Positions 31,391 through 40,191 of a stretch of DNA of 64,000 bases are shown here, piece after piece. The first letter of the stretch is position 1, and each line of letters begins with the position of its first letter. A program made the position numbers and the translations under genes. This DNA is from Pokkaliibacter sp. MBI-7 (GTDB taxonomy: Bacteria > Pseudomonadota > Gammaproteobacteria > Pseudomonadales > Balneatricaceae): assembly GCF_029846635.1 (NCBI RefSeq), contig NZ_JARVTG010000001.1, forward strand, positions 1 to 64,000, written 5' to 3'. The notes below the pieces were generated by a model. It made no database searches and was not told where the DNA came from. It saw only the letters and a list, made by a program, of their open reading frames with translations.

Positions 31391-33475
31391 ATGTTACGCG
31401 GTTTGTTGAAACGCTCAGGATCTCTGATTGGCCTAAGCTCAAAAGGGACCACTGCCCCAGTCATTTCAAAGACCCCCTCCGGTCCCGCATCCACAGCACC
31501 TACTGAGCTCGATCCCAGCGACTACCTGACGGACAGCGGCCTGATACGTCCCCTGTCGGCAAAGCAGCTCCTGGCTCCCCCTGCCAGACAACAACTGCTG
31601 CAGCTGATCTGGCAAATGACCAGTCTGCCCGAAGCCCATTTCAAATCGCTCTACATGGAACCTATCGAGCGCTACGCAGAGCTGGTCCAGCTACTTCCTG
31701 CGTCGGAAAGTCATCACCACGCTCACCTCGGCGGTATGCTTGATCACGGCCTTGAGATCATTGCCTACGCTCTCAAGCTACGTCGATCCTACCTATTGCC
31801 CCAAGGGGCGCCTCCCGAGGAACAAAGTGCGCAAGCCGAGGCCTGGACAGCGGGTGCAGCCTACGGTGCGCTTTGTCACGACATCGGCAAGATCGCCGTC
31901 GATATTGAGGTCACTCTAGCCTCTGGCAAGCCCTGGCATCCCTGGCATGGATCAATCCGGGAACCGTACCGCGTGCGCTATATCAAGGGACGTGACTACC
32001 ACTTGCATGCGCCTGCGGGCGCCCTGCTCGTTTCCCAGATCCTGACGCCTTACGTGTTGGACTGGCTCAGTCATTTCCCGGCTTTATTCGGTGCCCTGCT
32101 GTCGGTCCTTGCTGGCCACAATGATCGTGCCGGCATTCTGGGCGAGATCGTTATCAAAGCGGATCAGGCCAGCGTTGCCGCGAACCTGGGCGGCAATCCT
32201 GGTAAAGCGATCACTGCTCCCAAGAGCTCCCTGCAGTCCAAATTGCTTGGCGGTCTACGCTTCCTGCTGCAGCAAGGCGGTATCCGCTTCAATCAGCCTG
32301 GCGCCGCTGCCTATCTGACCGACGACGCACTCTGGCTGGTCAGCAAAGCCGTCGTTGATCAATTGAAGGCCCATCTGCTCCAGCAGGGCATTGAAGGCAT
32401 ACCCTCGTCCAACAGTCGCCTGTTCGATGAAATGCAGGCCCATGGACTGGTCCAGCCTACGTCCGATGGACGCAGCATCTGGAAATGCCAGATCACTGTT
32501 GAAGGCAAAGACCCCTGGACTCAAAGCCTGACGCTGCTCAAAGTCGCCCCTTCACTGATCTGGGAGAACAACAGTGATCGCCCAGCGGTACTCAAAGGCA
32601 CTGTCGTACCTGAACATACAGACGCTGGCACAGGCGCTCCAGATAAGATCACTGCGCCAGATGCCACTACAGCACAGCCTGCTGCGACAGCCTTCACACT
32701 CGATGACCTGCTCCAGTCCACTACATCATCAGCACTGCCCGATTCGACGACACAGAAGACTGCGACAACGACCCAGCAGATAGAAACTGCGGCAGCGACA
32801 ACGCAACAGGAAATGACTGGGGCAGTACCCTCAGCATCCCAAACCCATTCTGCCGATGCCACCGACGTCATGTTGTCCTTGTTCGATCAACTCATGCCGG
32901 CAGCGGCCCAGGTGACAACACCGGCTCCAGCCCCCTTGGTCCCACGAACGCCAGAGGCTCCCGTAGCCCCACTGGAACCTGTTGTAGCCACGCCCGAGGT
33001 ACAACGGGCAGGCAATCCAAAAACTTTTACAGGCGGCAGGAACTTGGCGTCAGAAACAAACACTAACGCGCCAGAGAAAATTAAAGATACAATACCTACA
33101 CATTTCGTTACATGGATTAAACAAGGAGTCGCGGATCGCTCCATGATTACCAATGACTCGCGTGCACTGGTCCATGGAGTCGATAACACGGTGCTACTGG
33201 TAACCCCGACCATCTTTACCAAATACCTGGCAGAGCACCCGAACGTAGACATGGAGTGGAGAGAGTTGCAAGTGAGCTTTCAGCAACTGGGTATCCACCG
33301 CAAAGCCGCCGGCAATGGAGAAAATATCTGGACTTGCTACGTCAACGGGCCGAGAAAGACAGGGAAGTCACTGAAGGGCTACCTATTACTCAATCCGACA
33401 GACGTGGCGCCAAACATCAGAAACAACCCGTTTCTCACACTTGCCCCTGAGCGGGTGGCTGAGGGAGAGGTCTGA
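31391..33475 (+). CDS. traI: MobH-family relaxase (TraI_2 domain)
   Basis: A 694-residue protein. The MobH signature HHH (108-110) lies in ASESHHHAHLGGMLDHGLE, followed by the HD metal site CHDIGK (about 163-167) and HAPAGALLVSQ. A Thr/Pro/Ala-rich linker (about residues 410-545) leads to the TraI_2_C winged-helix domain (THFVTWIKQGVADRSMITND ... VLLVTPTIFTKYL ... ENIWTCYVNGP). The enzyme nicks oriT and leads the strand into the recipient. It sits directly before the integrase, as in PAPI-1 and ICEclc. Confidence 0.92.
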   Translation: MLRGLLKRSGSLIGLSSKGTTAPVISKTPSGPASTAPTELDPSDYLTDSGLIRPLSAKQLLAPPARQQLLQLIWQMTSLPEAHFKSLYMEPIERYAELVQLLPASESHHHAHLGGMLDHGLEIIAYALKLRRSYLLPQGAPPEEQSAQAEAWTAGAAYGALCHDIGKIAVDIEVTLASGKPWHPWHGSIREPYRVRYIKGRDYHLHAPAGALLVSQILTPYVLDWLSHFPALFGALLSVLAGHNDRAGILGEIVIKADQASVAANLGGNPGKAITAPKSSLQSKLLGGLRFLLQQGGIRFNQPGAAAYLTDDALWLVSKAVVDQLKAHLLQQGIEGIPSSNSRLFDEMQAHGLVQPTSDGRSIWKCQITVEGKDPWTQSLTLLKVAPSLIWENNSDRPAVLKGTVVPEHTDAGTGAPDKITAPDATTAQPAATAFTLDDLLQSTTSSALPDSTTQKTATTTQQIETAAATTQQEMTGAVPSASQTHSADATDVMLSLFDQLMPAAAQVTTPAPAPLVPRTPEAPVAPLEPVVATPEVQRAGNPKTFTGGRNLASETNTNAPEKIKDTIPTHFVTWIKQGVADRSMITNDSRALVHGVDNTVLLVTPTIFTKYLAEHPNVDMEWRELQVSFQQLGIHRKAAGNGENIWTCYVNGPRKTGKSLKGYLLLNPTDVAPNIRNNPFLTLAPERVAEGEV

Positions 33476-33540
33476 GTAGTACCAGGTAGACACCTGGATG
33501 AAGAAAGTGAAAGACGTTGTACAGAGGGAAGTAGTCAAGC

Positions 33541-34500
33541 ATGGAACAGCAAGCACAGGGATCAACCAAGCCCATTACCTGGGAAGAGTTGTTGGAGGAA
33601 TATCGACTTCAAAAACGGGTCAAGCCGGTCACACTCAGAAACTACGGTATTGCCATCCGATGTTTTCAGAAGTTCCAGCCAGATGTTCTGCCAGAACAAG
33701 TCACACATAAACAGTTGCTGTATTGGCGTGAGGCCGCATTAGACAGTGAGCCTGGCCTGAAGCCTATAAGCTGGAACACCTATATCGACACGCTGCGCCA
33801 TCTATTCCGTTTTGGTTTGGAGTCAGCGCTTCTGCAGTGTGATCAGAATCCCTTCTACAAACTCAAAGTACGCGAGACTGATGTTGAGTTTATCGTATTG
33901 GGTACAGAGGATATGGATGCCTATCGGCAACACCTTGACCGTTTAGCAGAGAAAGAGAAGGTGGCTAAGCAGGTCTCCTTTCGACCCGTGTGGTTTCATC
34001 GTTGCTTGCTTGAAACGCTTTACAATACGGGCATGCGGTTACATCAGCTGCTACATCTGCACCAGACAGACATCAACCTGCAGAAGAATACGATTCACCT
34101 TCGGGCAGCCATCAGTAAGAACGGAAAGTCGTATTCAATACCGATTGCAGAGCCACTTCGCCCCTACCTTGAGCAATTGCTAGAAAATGCCAAACGCGAA
34201 GGCATTCGCGGGAATGAGCAGCTTTTCAATCTGAATCGTTTTAGGAAACGGTATCAGCAGGAAGATACGCCAATGAAGAAGAGTCAGGTGCACTACTTCT
34301 TTGGCCAGCTATCAAGGCAGGTGAATTGTAAGGTGACGTCTCATGCCTTCAGACATACGATTGCAACCACGTTGATGCGGCATCCTGATCGTAATTTGAT
34401 GATTGCTCAGGCTTTGTTGGGGCACAGAAGCCTGCGTTCAACACTGCGTTATGTCACGGTAGACATGGATCAGATCAGAGAAGCGTTAAATAATCGATAA
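33541..34500 (+). CDS. int: Tyrosine recombinase, element integrase
   Basis: A 319-residue protein. N-terminal SAM-like DNA-binding domain to about residue 105; catalytic set Arg166 (YNTGMRLHQLL), Lys196 in the beta-hairpin (ISKNGKSYSIP), His268/Arg271 (SHAFRHT), His295 (LLGHRSLRST) and nucleophile Tyr304 (LRYVTV). It is shorter than the usual 600-residue P4-type integrase of PFGI-1 elements and closer to XerC/D-like enzymes. ATG 33541 follows the relaxase by 65 bp. Confidence 0.88.
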   Translation: MEQQAQGSTKPITWEELLEEYRLQKRVKPVTLRNYGIAIRCFQKFQPDVLPEQVTHKQLLYWREAALDSEPGLKPISWNTYIDTLRHLFRFGLESALLQCDQNPFYKLKVRETDVEFIVLGTEDMDAYRQHLDRLAEKEKVAKQVSFRPVWFHRCLLETLYNTGMRLHQLLHLHQTDINLQKNTIHLRAAISKNGKSYSIPIAEPLRPYLEQLLENAKREGIRGNEQLFNLNRFRKRYQQEDTPMKKSQVHYFFGQLSRQVNCKVTSHAFRHTIATTLMRHPDRNLMIAQALLGHRSLRSTLRYVTVDMDQIREALNNR

Positions 34501-34680
34501 TCAGGTATTGATAAAGAAACAAATAAGTGTATTGTGTGGTGTGTGGTAGGGGAGAGAGTTGCTGACTGACGCGGCAAACGCAGTCAGCATGGTTAAAGCG
34601 GTAAGGATATAAACGGATAGCAAATCAGTTTAAGGGGTGCCTCAGAAGTTTCAGTCTGAGGATAGATTCAACAACTTTTA

Positions 34681-34818
34681 GTGAATCGGCCTGAGGGGTA
34701 ACTCAGGGATTCGGGTGAATCGTGAGGGTTAGCTCAACGATTCTGGGCGAATCGGTCTGAGGGTTAACTCAGGGATTCTGGGTGAATCGGTCTGAGGGTT
34801 TAGCTCAACGATTCTTGG
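34681..34818. repeat. Four tandem 32-37 bp palindromic units between int and parA
   Basis: Units start at 34681, 34715, 34747 and 34782, each beginning GYGAATCG and ending GATTCTGG or a close variant. Inside, GAATC faces GATTC and CTGAG faces CTCAG, so each unit is an imperfect dyad. Units alternate between two middles (AACTCAGG and AGCTCAAC). Placement just upstream of parA fits a partition site, iterons or integrase-binding arms. The rest of 34501-34933 is non-coding. Confidence 0.8.
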
Positions 34819-34933
34819 CAAAACATAAAATATTTTGTTGCTCGACACTCATAATGTCAAGTTTCTGAGCCGCCAGAATCTCTCCCTCATACCTCCGAAA
34901 TCATACGAATACAAGGCATTTTCCGGAGGCTCT

Positions 34934-35772
34934 ATGAAGAAGATTATCGCAGTAACCAACTCCAAAGGCGGAGTTGGAAAGAGCACAACAGTGGTCAATT
35001 TGTCGGCGTTCCTCGCCGATGTAGGCTTAAGGACACTGATCGTTGACCTGGACATTCAGCCCACAGCGAGCAGTTATTTCCATCTGTCGTATGAAGCTCC
35101 TTTTGGCATCAGCGAACTGCTGAGCCAAAACCTGCCTCCGTCCGATCAGATAATTTCCAGGACCAGTATCGACGGACTGGACCTCGTAAAGTCCAACGAT
35201 CCATCAGGCTCGCTCAGTACGTCACTTTTACATGCCCCCGACGGGCGTATTCGTCTGAGACGTCTGCTGGCCCGATTCAGCGACTACGACATCATTCTAT
35301 TGGATACCCAAGGTGGCCCGTTCAGTCGTGCTCGACATGGCACTGTTGGCTTGCAGACATGGTGGTATCTCCCGTTACCCCAGCAACGCTCAGCGCCCGG
35401 GAATTTATCCGGGGCATGGGCACGCTCTATAACGACCTGTCTCCCATGGCCGAAGCTATGGGGATCACCATTCCAACAATGCAGATTCTTCTGAACCAGA
35501 TAGACAACACGAATAACAGTTCAATGGTTATTGAACTCGTAAAGGATATGGCGGCAGAAGAAGACTGGTTCACGGTACTACAGACAGAAGTCCCCGATCT
35601 TGTGGCCTACAAAAACGCGAGTGCGCTAGGCGTGGCAGCTCACCGCTATGAGCCCAAACGCCCTGCGGGGCGCCAGGCAGCATCATGTATGGAGACGATG
35701 GTTGATCTTGCTCTGGAACTGCTGCCAGAGCAAGAGGCGGCCATCACCGCCTACTGCAAGACCCTGAAGTAA
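34934..35772 (+). pseudogene. parA: ParA partition ATPase, two frame breaks
   Basis: ATG 34934 follows CCGGAGG. Deviant Walker A KGGVGKST (residues 11-18), then LIVDLDIQPTASSYF and DYDIILLDTQG. The frame then shifts: removing one base near 35312 gives GARSVVLDMALLAC, and removing another near 35352 gives DMVVSPVTPATLSAREFIRG onward to 35772. The restored protein is about 279 residues, normal for the Soj-like ParA of these elements. Either two real insertions inactivate it or they are assembly errors. It heads the maintenance region. Confidence 0.85.
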
Positions 35773-35782
35773 GGACGCCACC

Positions 35783-36127
35783 ATGAAATACATCATGTTA
35801 GGCGTCCCGATGGGACAGGGGCTACGCCATTTTCCCATCATTTTCCCGGATGTGTTCAGCCATGACCAAATGGCTGAAGCTGCCCAATTATTGCCAGGGC
35901 TGGCCAACAGCGAGGTTATCTCTGCAGGATTATGCAATATCGATGTGACCTGCTACGGCGACAGCCCGTCCTTGCAGCGGGCCAGCCGCTCTGTCGATAC
36001 CCGCATCATCAACACCTATTCCCTGCTTCACGGGTTTGCCGATCTGGCGGACCTGCCCCCCAGCCTGCAATCCCTGTGCGAGTCGCACAGTCACCTCGCC
36101 CCTCACCAGGAGCCACATCATGACTAA
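35783..36127 (+). CDS. Hypothetical protein
   Basis: A 114-residue protein, 10 bases after parA with AAGGACG upstream of ATG 35783. It overlaps the next gene by 8 bases. It has a Cys pair (GLCNIDVTCYG) and a His-rich tail (ESHSHLAPHQEPHHD). No family recognised; the position between parA and parB suggests a maintenance role at most. Confidence 0.55.
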   Translation: MKYIMLGVPMGQGLRHFPIIFPDVFSHDQMAEAAQLLPGLANSEVISAGLCNIDVTCYGDSPSLQRASRSVDTRIINTYSLLHGFADLADLPPSLQSLCESHSHLAPHQEPHHD

Positions 36128-36881
36128 TGCCTCCCTGTTTAGTCCGTTGCTCACCCTGAGCAGCCGGGATCTGGTACGCCATTACCAGCAGGCCATCGAG
36201 TACCTGCTGCCTGTTGCCCTCCAGGACACGGAGGGCGCTCGTGTCGCCGCTCAGGTGCTGCTGTCCGCCTATAACGGCGATGACTATCAGCTGAATATCA
36301 CGGATCTCGGGCGGTTTGGCGTCAATGAGGAAGTGATCATGAACGCCATCCTGACCGTGGTTTACGCCCGAGCACGCACTGGAATAGCGCCTCAGGGGCT
36401 GATCGATAAGGGTGATGCCCGTTTTTATGCGTTGGGCCAGCACTGGCATGGGCTGCATGCCATCGTTCGCATTCAGCACCAGTACAACACGTATGGCTGG
36501 CAGGTTCCGATGCAGTCCATGGGTCCCGAGGCGCTCAATCACCATTACCAGCAGGCAGTAGAGCGCCTGCTGACCACGGCCCAGCAGGAGACCAGCTCGG
36601 GACATATTGCCGCCCAGGTGCTGCTCTCGGCTTATGACGGCACGTGTTACCCGTGGGATATGGCCCGCCTGTCACTCATTCTTGACGCGAAAGAGGATCT
36701 GCTGAGCGCCATCCTGATGGTGGTTTACGCACGGGCGTACACGGGAAAAGGGCCACAGGAGCTGATCGACAACGGCGATGCCCGTTTTGCAGCCTTGGTC
36801 ACACGCTGGTCTCAGCTGTCGCTCTCAGCGCTCATTGAACGCCTCGGCTATGTCCATGGTCAGGAGGTGTGCCATGACTAG
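36120..36881 (+). CDS. Tandemly duplicated DUF7673-like protein
   Basis: A 253-residue protein with two homologous halves: HYQQAIEYLLPVALQDTEGARVAAQVLLSAYNG...ILTVVYARARTGIAPQGLIDKGDARFYAL (first) and HYQQAVERLLTTAQQETSSGHIAAQVLLSAYDG...ILMVVYARAYTGKGPQELIDNGDARFAAL (second). The helix pattern AVERLL-A...VLLSAYNG resembles DUF7673, found in plasmid and island maintenance regions; function unknown. ATG 36120 starts within the previous gene's end, and the gene overlaps the next by 8 bases. Confidence 0.65.
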   Translation: MTNASLFSPLLTLSSRDLVRHYQQAIEYLLPVALQDTEGARVAAQVLLSAYNGDDYQLNITDLGRFGVNEEVIMNAILTVVYARARTGIAPQGLIDKGDARFYALGQHWHGLHAIVRIQHQYNTYGWQVPMQSMGPEALNHHYQQAVERLLTTAQQETSSGHIAAQVLLSAYDGTCYPWDMARLSLILDAKEDLLSAILMVVYARAYTGKGPQELIDNGDARFAALVTRWSQLSLSALIERLGYVHGQEVCHD

Positions 36882-37335
36882 GCCGTTCTCTTCACACTTT
36901 TTCCACTTCCCGCTGTCTTTGGAGCATGAAGAGGTACTAGATCAGGACTACCCCGCCGCGGTGGAGCAGTTGCTGGCCAGCACAGAGGGGCAACACGGCG
37001 AGGCCACCACACGCTGCCTGCTGGCGTTCTACATGGGTGATCTGCCCTGCCTGAGGCAACTGAGCGCTCACGACCAGTCCGCGTTCTTTAACGTGCTCTA
37101 TGGCTACGCGGCCACAGGCCGTATGCCTCATCAGGTCATCCCCACCGGGGATGACCGCTTTCAGGCGTTGTGGGCACGTCACGTCCAGACGCCCCGATCC
37201 ACCGCATGCTCCAACATCGATGCCCTGCCCCACACCGTCTGTGACGGGCACCCTGACACCCCACTGTCTCACGACGTGATGCTGGCCTTCCGTGCACGCC
37301 AGCATCACGCCGTAGCTCCGTTTCACTCGCACTAG
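36874..37335 (+). CDS. Third DUF7673-like protein
   Basis: A 153-residue protein. Residues 25-105 repeat the same unit once more, more diverged: YPAAVEQLLASTEGQHGEATTRCLLAFYMGDL...FFNVLYGYAATGRMPHQVIPTGDDRFQAL. ATG 36874 follows CAGGAGG and overlaps the preceding gene by 8 bases. The last 45 residues are unrelated and His-rich. Confidence 0.6.
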   Translation: MTRPFSSHFFHFPLSLEHEEVLDQDYPAAVEQLLASTEGQHGEATTRCLLAFYMGDLPCLRQLSAHDQSAFFNVLYGYAATGRMPHQVIPTGDDRFQALWARHVQTPRSTACSNIDALPHTVCDGHPDTPLSHDVMLAFRARQHHAVAPFHSH

Positions 37336-37347
37336 AAGGCTTTTGGC

Positions 37348-37587
37348 ATGACTCACCACGACCCTGATTTCACCCTTGATGAGCTCAACACCACCGACGT
37401 TGACGTGCCGCGCGCCCTTTTCCAGCAGATACCCAAGGCTGTCAGGACACAGAGTCCGAAGCCGTCAGGCTGCATTCGGAAGTGCGGAGTCATGCCGAAG
37501 CCCTCCTGGTCACCAGTCCGTTATCAATCGCACTACCAGACCCATTACCTGGCCCATCGAACCGCGCAGGAGCCTGCTTATGAGTAA
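37348..37587 (+). CDS. Possible small protein coupled to parB
   Basis: A 79-residue frame overlapping the parB start by 8 bases (GAGCCTGCTTATGAGTAA). The N-terminus is acidic (HHDPDFTLDELNTTDVDVP) and the middle low in complexity. Neighbours are all tightly coupled, which favours a real gene, but there is no clear Shine-Dalgarno and no family. Confidence 0.35.
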   Translation: MTHHDPDFTLDELNTTDVDVPRALFQQIPKAVRTQSPKPSGCIRKCGVMPKPSWSPVRYQSHYQTHYLAHRTAQEPAYE

Positions 37588-39402
37588 AAAAGTCACCGCC
37601 GAGGCCATGCGGGCCAACCTGCTGCGCCCCGTTCCCAGTGCCAGTCATTCGGGGGCTATCGCCTTTTCTGATCCCATCGCGGATCAGCCCATGATCCTGA
37701 CACTGGATCAGTTACGCCCGTTCGACAACAACCCGAGGCTGTCGAAAAACCCGCTGTATGAGGACATCAAGGCCTCGATTCTGAAGCGAGGTCTGGATAA
37801 TCCACCCCGGTGACCCGCAGACCGGGTGAGACCTATTACATCATCCGCAATGGCGGCAATACGCGCCTCGCCATCCTCAATGAACTGTGGACAGAGACCC
37901 AGGACGAGAAATTTTTCAGGATCCCCGTCCTGTTCAAACCCTGGAAACTGCTGGATGCCGACGGTCACGAAAGCCCAGCAATCGGCGAACTGGATACCTT
38001 GGTCGGCCACCTGGCAGAAAATTCCATGAGGTCGGACCTGACCTTTATCGAAAAAGCCCTCGGTATTGCCAAGGCCAGAACCCTGTACGAACAGCAGGAA
38101 GGCACAGCGATCTCGCAGCGAGAGCTGGCCAACAGACTAAAAGAAGACGGCTTCCCCATCGGCCAGTCCCACATCTCGAAAATGGAAGCGGCAATCCAGT
38201 ACCTCTACCCCTGTATCCCGAATTTATTAACCCTGGGCATGGGAAAACACCGTATTTCAGAGCTGCTGAAAATGCGCTCCGGCGCCTGGGAATACTGGAG
38301 AACGTTTATACCCCAGCCCGAAGAGCGGGAAGGCCTGTTCCAGCTGGGCTGGAACGAAACACTGCAGCGTCATGACAACGACGAAGAGGCGGCACTGATC
38401 GCGTTAGCCAACAGTCCTGAGATCATTCGGTTTTTCACCGAAGATCTGGCCGGCTGGCTGTCGCGGGTCACCCGCGAGCTGAACCCGGATAACCCGGAGA
38501 TGCAGAAACCCGGGACGCGACACAACAACAACGCGCTCCTGTTTCTGCAGGGCCGGACTACCAAAGATAAGTGGCTGGAGATCGATGCCGAACTGGCATC
38601 CGAGTCGGCAGCGGCGGCCATTCGGGACGCAGAGCGCGAAGAACGAAGGCTAAAAATGGAGGAAGGCCGGGAACGGGCCAACGAGCGCAGAGCAGCAGAA
38701 GCCGCTGCGGCTCAGGCGGGTCACACCGTGCCGGACGACGACCGCCTCGATGACGACTACACGGAGGAGCAGCTGGATCTGATCGACGATCAGGCCCCAC
38801 TGCCCCTGTCCCCCTCCGTCCAGACAGTAGCCCATCCGGGTGCCAGTCACACCCCGCAAGTAAATACCGTCGTCGCCACCGCGCCGGTGTCTCCTGCTGC
38901 CCCTAACCCATTGGGCCCTACTCCCACGCCGGCCTCGGTGTTCCCGGCCAGTAGCCCAGCCCCTGCGGCAGCACCTGTTGTTGCCCCCACGCCAGTTCCC
39001 CCTGCCGTCCTGCCCCGAACAGCGGTGGCTGATCCTGGCCTCGGCTTTGACGATCTGTGGCTCGTTGATGCCAACACAGCGGTCGCTGAGCTGCAGTATC
39101 AGGCAGCTGACGTTGCGATGGTCATGGCCATGATGGCCGGCGCACCGGAGCTGGTAGATATGGACGGGGAGGCGCTGCTCGGCTTTGTCGTCCAGCCCGA
39201 AGCGCTGGATGACCTGGCCACCCCCGCGGCACGGCACCTGGCTCAGTGGCTGAGTCTGCTGACCCGCACTGACGCTGGCCACGTCGACTTCGAGCTTCCC
39301 GCGCATGCACTGCTGCTGGGCGATCTGCCCGATGCCGATGTATTGCGCCTGTTCCGTTTGATCCGGCTCGGACGCGAGATCCGCCGTCGGACGCAAAACT
39401 AA
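37580..39402 (+). pseudogene. parB: ParB-family partition protein (PFGI-1 type), one frame break
   Basis: ATG 37580 begins SKKVTAEAMRANLLRPV, then MILTLDQLRPFDNNPRLSKNPLYEDIKASILKRGLDNPP, the ParB/Srx N-terminal motif. The frame stops at 37813 after CCACCCC; adding one C restores VTRRPGETYYIIRNGGNTRLAILNEL and the remaining 530 residues, with a HTH region (ISQRELANRLKEDGFPIGQSHISKMEAAIQYL). The C-terminus has a Pro/Ala-rich linker and an acidic domain. The whole protein would be about 607 residues, matching TIGR03764-type ParB. Confidence 0.85.
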
Positions 39403-39432
39403 CCCAACCCGTACCATAAAGGATGTAAGGAA

Positions 39433-40128
39433 ATGTCCCCACGTTTAGTTCACGTGCTAAATCAGGCTCTGATCAACGAGATCATGAGCACCATTGAGCG
39501 GGGAGATCTGGCCCGCCTGCAGGATTTAGGTGTCGAGGCCGACGATGCCGCTATGCTGCAGCTGTTGTCTTCAACCGCCTTCGCCCGACTGTGCAACTGC
39601 ACCGTGCCCATGGCCGAGGTGTCGGTGAATCGTGCCGTGCTGAGGAACGTGGTTCGCCAGTTGCTGAATGACAGCAACCGCGATGAGCGCATGGTGAGAG
39701 CCATGAACCTGGGCGCCTCGTACTCACTGCTGGAGGAGTTCTTTGGGCTGAACTCCACCGAGGCGGCGTCGGTTCGCCGACTGCAGGGCATCCAGATTTC
39801 CTCGGGACGGCAGCAAATGCCGTCAGAGGAGCAGGAAAAAGCCCTGTGGGAGCGGTGGCACGAAGTCGTGCAGCCAGAAGCCGCGGAAAGCACGGATGCC
39901 TTCCTCGAAGCCATGTGCCGGCTGACGGAAGAGGCCCGCGCAGGCCTCTTTGGTCCCGATCAGGCGCTGCTCTCACTGGCCAGCTGCTGGCATCTCGTGA
40001 GTGGCTGGATCGAGGATGAACGTCTGTTCGGCAAAGGCGTGAAGGCATTCCGTGCCCGTCATCTGCGTGAACAAAGCAATACTGACGGGCTTATCCGGCA
40101 CGTCAGACTGCTGAAAAAGCCTGCCTAA
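39433..40128 (+). CDS. DUF2857-family protein
   Basis: A 231-residue helical protein. LNQALINEIMSTIERGDLARLQDLGV, LCNCTVPMAEVSVNRAVLRNVV and LGASYSLLEEFFGLNSTEAASVRRLQGI match the DUF2857 pattern found between ParB and the replication-type protein in PFGI-1/SPI-7-like elements. ASYSLLEEFFGLNSTEAASVRR looks like a helix-turn-helix. ATG 39433 follows TAAGGAA. Role unknown, probably regulation or replication of the excised form. Confidence 0.8.
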   Translation: MSPRLVHVLNQALINEIMSTIERGDLARLQDLGVEADDAAMLQLLSSTAFARLCNCTVPMAEVSVNRAVLRNVVRQLLNDSNRDERMVRAMNLGASYSLLEEFFGLNSTEAASVRRLQGIQISSGRQQMPSEEQEKALWERWHEVVQPEAAESTDAFLEAMCRLTEEARAGLFGPDQALLSLASCWHLVSGWIEDERLFGKGVKAFRARHLREQSNTDGLIRHVRLLKKPA

Positions 40129-40191
40129 GCGCCGCCTGTGACTGTGACGATTGTCATCAAAGCGCGCCCGCATAAAAGCTGGGGGATGATC

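Noticed and set aside
31195..31506. 103-residue frame before the relaxase
   Set aside because: It is a low-complexity translation of purine-rich repeats, overlaps the relaxase start in another frame and has no family features.
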